NCBI RefSeq assembly: GCF_000309485.1
Contig: NZ_AKIL01000049.1
Coordinates: 1 to 8,454, forward strand
From: Milkweed yellows phytoplasma str. MW1
GTDB lineage: Bacteria > Bacillota_I > Bacilli_A > Acholeplasmatales > Acholeplasmataceae
Reading direction: 5' to 3'
Length of the DNA stretch: 8,454 nucleotides
Shown: positions 4,699 to 8,454 of the stretch, piece by piece
Layout of the letters: each line of letters starts with the position of its first letter
Position numbering within the stretch: the stretch's first letter is position 1
Program-made: the position numbers and the translations under genes
Notes under the pieces: generated by a model
What the model saw: only the letters and a program-made list of their open reading frames with translations
What the model was told of the DNA's origin: nothing
Databases searched by the model: none

Positions 4699-7488
4699 AT
4701 GAACAATAACGATATTTTGCAAATCAGTAAATTATCACAAGAAGAAGTGTTTAAACACTTCCAAACCTCACCAACAGGATTAGATGATAACGAAGTACAG
4801 AAAAGAAAACTTTTATACGGGTTAAATGATATTAAATCCGCTAAAAATTTTAATGTTTTTAAACAAATTATTAAACAATTTACCTCCATGTTCGCTATTT
4901 TATTGTGGATATCAGGTACTTTAGCTTTTTTCATTCGCGAATGGCAAATCGGATTATCTATTTTCTTAGTTGTCATTGTGAACGGTATTTTCGCTTTTTT
5001 ACAAGAAAGCAAAGCAGAAAAAATTTTGTCTTCTTTAAGCGATATGATGCCTAAAAAAATCCAAGTTTATCGTAATAATCAAATAGAAGTGATAGATGTT
5101 ATTGATTTAACTATCGGAGATTTAATTTTTTTAGAAGTAGGGGCTACTATTCCTGCTGATTTAAGGATAGTGCAAGCTAATAATTTTTTCGTTGATAACT
5201 CCATGTTATCAGGCGAAACGATCCCCTTAAATAGAACGGCTAATCCTAACATACAAGATGAATGTGTTGTCGCTGAAATGCCTAATTTAGTTTATGCAGG
5301 TACAACAGTTTCTGAAGGTAGCGCTAAAGCGATTGTTTATTCTATTGGAGAAAACACTCAAATAGGGCAAGTATCTGTTTTATCTGAAAACATCGATAAA
5401 GGATTATTTACTTTAGAAAAAGAAATTCACAGAGTAGTTAAAAAAATTAGTTTTATTGCTTCTTTATTAGCTTTAGTAGTCTTTTGTGTATGTTTATGGC
5501 GTTTTAAAGCTGATAATTCTTGGCGCAAGGCTTTAAGTGGCGCCATTGTAGTGGCTTTAAGTATGTTAGTGGCGAACATTCCTGAAGGATTATTGCCGAC
5601 TATCAACTTAAGTTTAGCTATCGGAACCCAAAGAATGTCGAAACAAAACGCTTTAATTAAACAATTATACTCAGTGGAAACATTAAGTTCCGCTACAGTT
5701 ATTTGTACCGATAAAACAGGAACTTTAACGGAAAACCAATTAACTTGTAAAAAAATTGTCTTTCCGGGCGGTTCTGTCGATATTGCTGGTAATGGTTTAA
5801 AAAAAGAAGGACAAATCAAAAATTTAAATCAAGAAACAGACGATAAAGTCTTGAAAAAAATCTTTATTGCTTCTATTATGGCTTCAGAAACGAACTTAAT
5901 TGATGATGAGAAAAATAAAGACGATTATCAAGTAGTAGGTAACCCTACCGAAGGTTCTTTATTAGTTGCCGCTAGCAAATACGGGCTTTCTATTGATGCA
6001 GTGCGTCAAAATTTTACAGTTGAAAAAACTACTCCTTTCTCTTCGGAAACTAAAAAAATGAGTGTTTTAGCGACGAATGTGGCACAAGACAAATATGATA
6101 TTGGTAGCAAATATTTATTTGTTAAAGGCGCTCCAAGCGTTTTATTAAAAGATTGTAATGCTCAATATAAGAATAACCAAGTAAGCTCTTTTTCTGAATC
6201 AGAAAAAGAATTCTTTTATGAAAGAAACGAAGAATTATCTAACCAAGGTTATCGTATTTTAGCTATCGCTTATAAAAAAATTGAAGACGGTTCTTTAGAA
6301 GAAGCTAATATGGTCTTCTTAGGATTCGCTGTTAATTTCGATCCTCCAAAAATTGAAGTTAAAGGCGCAGTAAAAGATTTATTAAAAGCTGGTTTAAAAA
6401 TCACTGTTATCACCGGAGATTACGGTCCTACAGCTATTTCTATCGCTAAACAAGTAGGTATTATCAAAGAAGAATATATCCATATTGATGGTAATCAATT
6501 AGAACAAATGTCGCAAGAAGAATTTCAATATTCTTTAAAAACAAGAGTTCCTGTTTTATTTTCCCGAACAACTCCTAAACACAAATTAAGAATTGTTGAA
6601 GCTTATCGCGCCAATGATGAAATAGTGGGCGCTATAGGCGATGGAGTGAACGATATTTTGGCTATGAAAGCCGCTCATATTGGTATTGCAATGGGTAAAT
6701 CTGGTAAAGATGTCGCTCGTAATGCAGCGGATATGATTTTATTAGATGATAATTTCTCCACCATTCCTAAAGCAGTTTTAGAATCTAGAGGAATCTATTC
6801 TAATATTAAAAAATTCATGACTTATGTTTTATCCTCAAACATTCCTCAAATTTTCCCTATTATCGTGATGACTTTATTTAAAGTGCCTCTGTATTTAACT
6901 GTTATGCAGATTTTAGCTATTGATTTATTAACGGACTTAGTACCTGCTATTGCTTTAGGTGCTGAAGAACCCGAAAAAGATTTATTAGATCACAAACCTC
7001 GTACAGAAAATGACCATTTATTAGACAAAAAAATATTAAAAAGAAGTTATGGTTTTTTAGGAATTGTAGAAGGTGTATTAGCGTTAGTCTTTTTCTTAGC
7101 TTTTGGTGGTTACCAATTTTTCCTCAATCATGAAATAGCTTTTAAAGATATTTCTGAACAAGCAGGTTTCATTTATGCGTCCACAATGGCTTTCGGAGCA
7201 GTTATTTTTGCTCAAGTAGGCAATGCTTTTGCTTGTCGTTCGGATAAATTATATTTTTGGGAAAGTTACAACAAGAAAAATAAACTTTTATACGTGGGAA
7301 TTATCACCGAGTTATTCTTATTTGTGTTAATTTCTCAAAATATAGGGTTTTTGAATTCCTTTTTCAAAACTAAACCTATAAGATTTATAGATTATTTATA
7401 CTTACTTTTACCAATAGTGGTTATGTTAGGTTTTGATACTTTAAGAAAAAAAATCATTAATAACAAAAAACCAGCTGAGACCAAATAA
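4699..7488 (+). CDS. P-type cation-transporting ATPase, Na+/K+-ATPase-like (P2 type)
   Basis: An ATP-driven cation pump of 929 residues in the cell membrane. In order: N-terminal cation-ATPase domain (about 1-60), M1-M2 (about 62-102), actuator domain with SGET (171-174) in place of TGES, and M3-M4 with VANIPEG (291-297). The phosphorylation site DKTGTLT follows, with Asp338. The nucleotide-binding domain includes KGAP (476-479); TGD (572-574) and the hinge GDGVND (647-652) come next, then M5-M10 to about residue 915. VANIPEGLLPT in M4, SSNIPQIFP (712-720) in M5 and IDLLTDLVPAI (741-751) in M6 resemble the Na+/K+ and H+/K+-ATPase branch more than SERCA or MgtA. M4 Glu296 and M6 Asp742 and Asp746 are kept, but the M5 acidic ligand is Gln717 and the M8 Asp position is Asn842. 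The transported ion is unknown. An in-frame ATG at 4651 would add 16 residues; I chose 4699 because of its Shine-Dalgarno. It has its own promoter and terminator. Similar genes are often labelled mgtA, which I do not support. Confidence 0.93.
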   Translation: MNNNDILQISKLSQEEVFKHFQTSPTGLDDNEVQKRKLLYGLNDIKSAKNFNVFKQIIKQFTSMFAILLWISGTLAFFIREWQIGLSIFLVVIVNGIFAFLQESKAEKILSSLSDMMPKKIQVYRNNQIEVIDVIDLTIGDLIFLEVGATIPADLRIVQANNFFVDNSMLSGETIPLNRTANPNIQDECVVAEMPNLVYAGTTVSEGSAKAIVYSIGENTQIGQVSVLSENIDKGLFTLEKEIHRVVKKISFIASLLALVVFCVCLWRFKADNSWRKALSGAIVVALSMLVANIPEGLLPTINLSLAIGTQRMSKQNALIKQLYSVETLSSATVICTDKTGTLTENQLTCKKIVFPGGSVDIAGNGLKKEGQIKNLNQETDDKVLKKIFIASIMASETNLIDDEKNKDDYQVVGNPTEGSLLVAASKYGLSIDAVRQNFTVEKTTPFSSETKKMSVLATNVAQDKYDIGSKYLFVKGAPSVLLKDCNAQYKNNQVSSFSESEKEFFYERNEELSNQGYRILAIAYKKIEDGSLEEANMVFLGFAVNFDPPKIEVKGAVKDLLKAGLKITVITGDYGPTAISIAKQVGIIKEEYIHIDGNQLEQMSQEEFQYSLKTRVPVLFSRTTPKHKLRIVEAYRANDEIVGAIGDGVNDILAMKAAHIGIAMGKSGKDVARNAADMILLDDNFSTIPKAVLESRGIYSNIKKFMTYVLSSNIPQIFPIIVMTLFKVPLYLTVMQILAIDLLTDLVPAIALGAEEPEKDLLDHKPRTENDHLLDKKILKRSYGFLGIVEGVLALVFFLAFGGYQFFLNHEIAFKDISEQAGFIYASTMAFGAVIFAQVGNAFACRSDKLYFWESYNKKNKLLYVGIITELFLFVLISQNIGFLNSFFKTKPIRFIDYLYLLLPIVVMLGFDTLRKKIINNKKPAETK

Positions 7489-7506
7489 TTAAGCTTTTTA
7501 ACCATG

Positions 7507-7548
7507 AAATAACAAAAAAACTTTTATCTGTTTTTTTGTTATTTTTTT
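7507..7548 (+). terminator. Strong intrinsic terminator after the ATPase gene
   Basis: AAATAACAAAAAAAC (7507-7521) pairs perfectly over 15 bp with GTTTTTTTGTTATTT (7530-7544) around the 8-nt loop TTTTATCT, and a T-run continues to 7548. It lies 18 nt after the ATPase stop. The stem is almost entirely A-T but long. The reverse strand also has an A/T-rich stem, but no gene converges on it. Confidence 0.85.
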
Positions 7549-7576
7549 ACATTTTAAAGGTTTTAAATGTTATTAT
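7546..7576 (+). promoter_or_regulatory. Candidate pth promoter (weak)
   Basis: TTTACA (7546-7551) and TATTAT (7571-7576) each match five of six consensus positions, but the 19-nt spacing is longer than optimal. The -35 overlaps the tail of the preceding terminator. pth needs a promoter here if that terminator works. Confidence 0.35.
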
Positions 7577-7610
7577 TTAATTTGAAAACAATGAAAACAA
7601 ATAAGAAAAA

Positions 7611-7616
7611 AGGGAG
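7611..7616 (+). promoter_or_regulatory. Ribosome binding site of pth
   Basis: AGGGAG lies 6 nt before TTG 7623 and fixes that unusual start codon. Confidence 0.8.
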
Positions 7617-7622
7617 AGCGAA

Positions 7623-8186
7623 TTGAAGCTAATTGTAGGTTTAGGAAATCCGGGAAAAATGTTTGAATTAACCCCTCATAATATAGGTTTTATGTTAATT
7701 AATTATTTAGAAAAAGAATGGAAAAAAAACATTTTAACTACTAAAAAAGAGCTATCAAGTATCGTTTCTCATCTTCAATTAGAACAAGAAACCATTTTGT
7801 TAGTTCAACCGCAAACTTATATGAATTTTTCAGGCAAAGCCATCAAACAACTGATGTTGAAATATAATATCCCTAAGGATGATGTTTTAGTGCTCGTTGA
7901 TGATATCAATTTAGAGCCAGGCGCTTTTAAGCTCAAATATAAAGGCGGTCATGGTGGTCATAATGGTTTAAGAAATATTATAGATATGCTACATTCTAAG
8001 GAATTTAAAAGATTAAGAATAGGAGTTGGTCTTGATTCTCGTATTCCCTTAGAACAATATGTTTTAAACCGTTTAAATACCCAAACACAAAAACAAATTA
8101 CAAATAATTTTCCTTTGTTTAAAAAGTTAATCAGCAATTTTATCCAAGGTTATCCTTTTGCTAATTTAATGAACACTCTTGTATAA
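7623..8186 (+). CDS. pth: Peptidyl-tRNA hydrolase
   Basis: A cytoplasmic esterase of 187 residues, the normal size for bacterial Pth (about 185-195). It releases tRNA from peptidyl-tRNA that has dropped off the ribosome. It begins with the family-invariant KLIVGLGNPG, so the TTG start is well supported despite being non-ATG, and AGGGAG precedes it at good spacing. The active site is complete: Asn9, His19 in TPHNIGF, Asn68 in QTYMNFSG, Asp93 in LVDDINLEPG, and GGHGGHNGLR (108-117) with His113 and Asn114. The common TRHN reads TPHN here, a position that varies in the family. The gene has its own weak promoter candidate after the ATPase terminator. The stop TAA overlaps a hairpin at 8185-8210. 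Confidence 0.97.
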   Translation: MKLIVGLGNPGKMFELTPHNIGFMLINYLEKEWKKNILTTKKELSSIVSHLQLEQETILLVQPQTYMNFSGKAIKQLMLKYNIPKDDVLVLVDDINLEPGAFKLKYKGGHGGHNGLRNIIDMLHSKEFKRLRIGVGLDSRIPLEQYVLNRLNTQTQKQITNNFPLFKKLISNFIQGYPFANLMNTLV

Positions 8187-8212
8187 GAAAGAAATGATAA
8201 TTTTCTTCTTTT
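8185..8212 (+). terminator. Weak terminator-like hairpin at the pth stop codon
   Basis: AAGAAAGAAAT (8185-8195) faces ATTTTCTTCTT (8200-8210) around the loop GATA, with one A-C mismatch and one G-U pair. The last two bases of the pth TAA form the start of the stem. Only a short T stretch follows, so termination is uncertain. Confidence 0.35.
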
Positions 8213-8236
8213 AAAAACAAGTTAAAAAGAGTGATT

Positions 8237-8266
8237 ATGCCCTGTTCAGGCGCCTTTATTTCTTAA
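8237..8266 (+). other. Nine-codon ORF in a G+C-rich island (unproven)
   Basis: ATG at 8237 opens M-P-C-S-G-A-F-I-S and a TAA. AAGAG at 8227-8231 lies 5 nt upstream as a possible weak ribosome binding site. Its codons CCC, GGC and GCC are unlike those preferred by the neighbours. The bases GCCCTGTTCAGGCGCC (8239-8254) are the densest G+C patch in any spacer here and can form a small CCT/AGG hairpin. It could be a leader peptide, part of a structured RNA, or nothing. Confidence 0.2.
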
Positions 8267-8297
8267 GAAAAAAAGATGTTATTTTTTGATAAAAAAA

Positions 8298-8327
8298 TTG
8301 TTAAAAAGATGATAATTTTGATAAAAT
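8298..8327 (+). promoter_or_regulatory. Candidate promoter for a gene beyond the window
   Basis: TTGTTA (8298-8303) and TAAAAT (8322-8327) are 18 nt apart, preceded by a T6/A7 tract at 8282-8297. The layout and the -35 region (TTGTTAAAAAGATGATA, 8298-8314) closely resemble the candidate ATPase promoter. Confidence 0.4.
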
Positions 8328-8454
8328 AAATAATATTGCAAATGTTTAAAAATGAATTAATTTTTGCGATAGAAAAATGTTAAAAAGTAAAGCTTTTAGA
8401 TGAAATGAAATTAACTTTTAATTTTTAATAAATTAATTAAATTTTTTGAAATAA

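Larger units (their letters stand above)
8221..8387 (+). repeat. GTTAAAAAG three times at exactly 79-nt intervals
   Basis: Copies start at 8221, 8300 and 8379. The last two are also preceded, at equal offset, by similar T-run/A-run sequence (8282-8299 and 8361-8378), so the 27-nt blocks agree at about 20 positions without gaps. This could be a decayed tandem duplication of a promoter region. The first copy matches only in the core. Confidence 0.4.
8187..8454. other. Non-coding region downstream of pth, probable leader of the next gene
   Basis: Very A/T-rich DNA with no gene of useful length. It holds a G+C-rich island with a nine-codon ORF (8237-8266), GTTAAAAAG three times at 79-nt spacing, and a promoter-like pair at 8298-8327. 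No tRNA and no recognised riboswitch or small RNA were seen. It probably leads into a + strand gene beyond the window end. Confidence 0.5.

Noticed and set aside
4620..5012. A 130-codon minus-strand ORF over the start of the ATPase gene.
   Set aside because: It lies opposite a well-supported coding region, has no recognisable motif and no supporting context, so it is a shadow of the ATPase gene. The same applies to minus-strand ORFs at 5427-5819, 2691-2897 and 3345-3533.
4699..7488. Naming the ATPase mgtA or a Ca2+ pump.
   Set aside because: The M4-M6 motifs resemble the Na+/K+ and H+/K+ branch, and the ion cannot be assigned from sequence alone.

Overview
The window looks like chromosomal housekeeping DNA from a wall-less, extremely AT-rich mollicute, most likely a 'Candidatus Phytoplasma' (Acholeplasmataceae). 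All five genes lie on the + strand, codons are strongly A/T-biased, and spacers are almost pure A/T. All tryptophans are encoded by TGG, no in-frame TGA occurs inside any gene, and one gene ends in TGA. TGA is therefore a stop, which fits phytoplasmas and acholeplasmas and argues against Mycoplasma or Spiroplasma. The species is not identified.

Layout: 1-461 is a long non-coding leader with a near-perfect palindrome and possible gene relics. It is followed by engB (ribosome-assembly GTPase, 462-1049), valS (valyl-tRNA synthetase, 1171-3759), an alpha/beta hydrolase of the lysophospholipase/monoacylglycerol lipase type (3793-4569), and a P-type cation-pumping ATPase (4699-7488). The last gene is pth (peptidyl-tRNA hydrolase, from a TTG start, 7623-8186). 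The window ends in a non-coding stretch (8187-8454) with promoter-like repeats and a small G+C-rich island, probably the leader of a gene beyond the window.

Three genes (engB, valS, pth) serve translation: 50S assembly, Val-tRNA charging, and rescue of peptidyl-tRNA. The hydrolase probably acts on host or membrane lipids. The ATPase is the most distinctive gene. Its membrane segments resemble the animal Na+/K+- and H+/K+-ATPase branch (P2C) rather than the bacterial Mg2+ or Ca2+ pumps whose names such genes often receive, and it has informative substitutions at cation-ligand positions.

Most genes seem to be separate transcription units. Promoter-like pairs with a TTGTTA -35 element precede valS, the ATPase and the end of the window. 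A strong intrinsic terminator follows the ATPase, and weaker hairpins overlap the stop codons of valS, the hydrolase and pth. The valS/hydrolase junction (33 nt) is the exception: it has no clear promoter and holds competing hairpins that could control the hydrolase ribosome-binding site. For engB, the hydrolase and the ATPase, Shine-Dalgarno placement favours a start downstream of the longest possible ORF. I saw no tRNA, rRNA, CRISPR array, insertion sequence or evident novel defence system.
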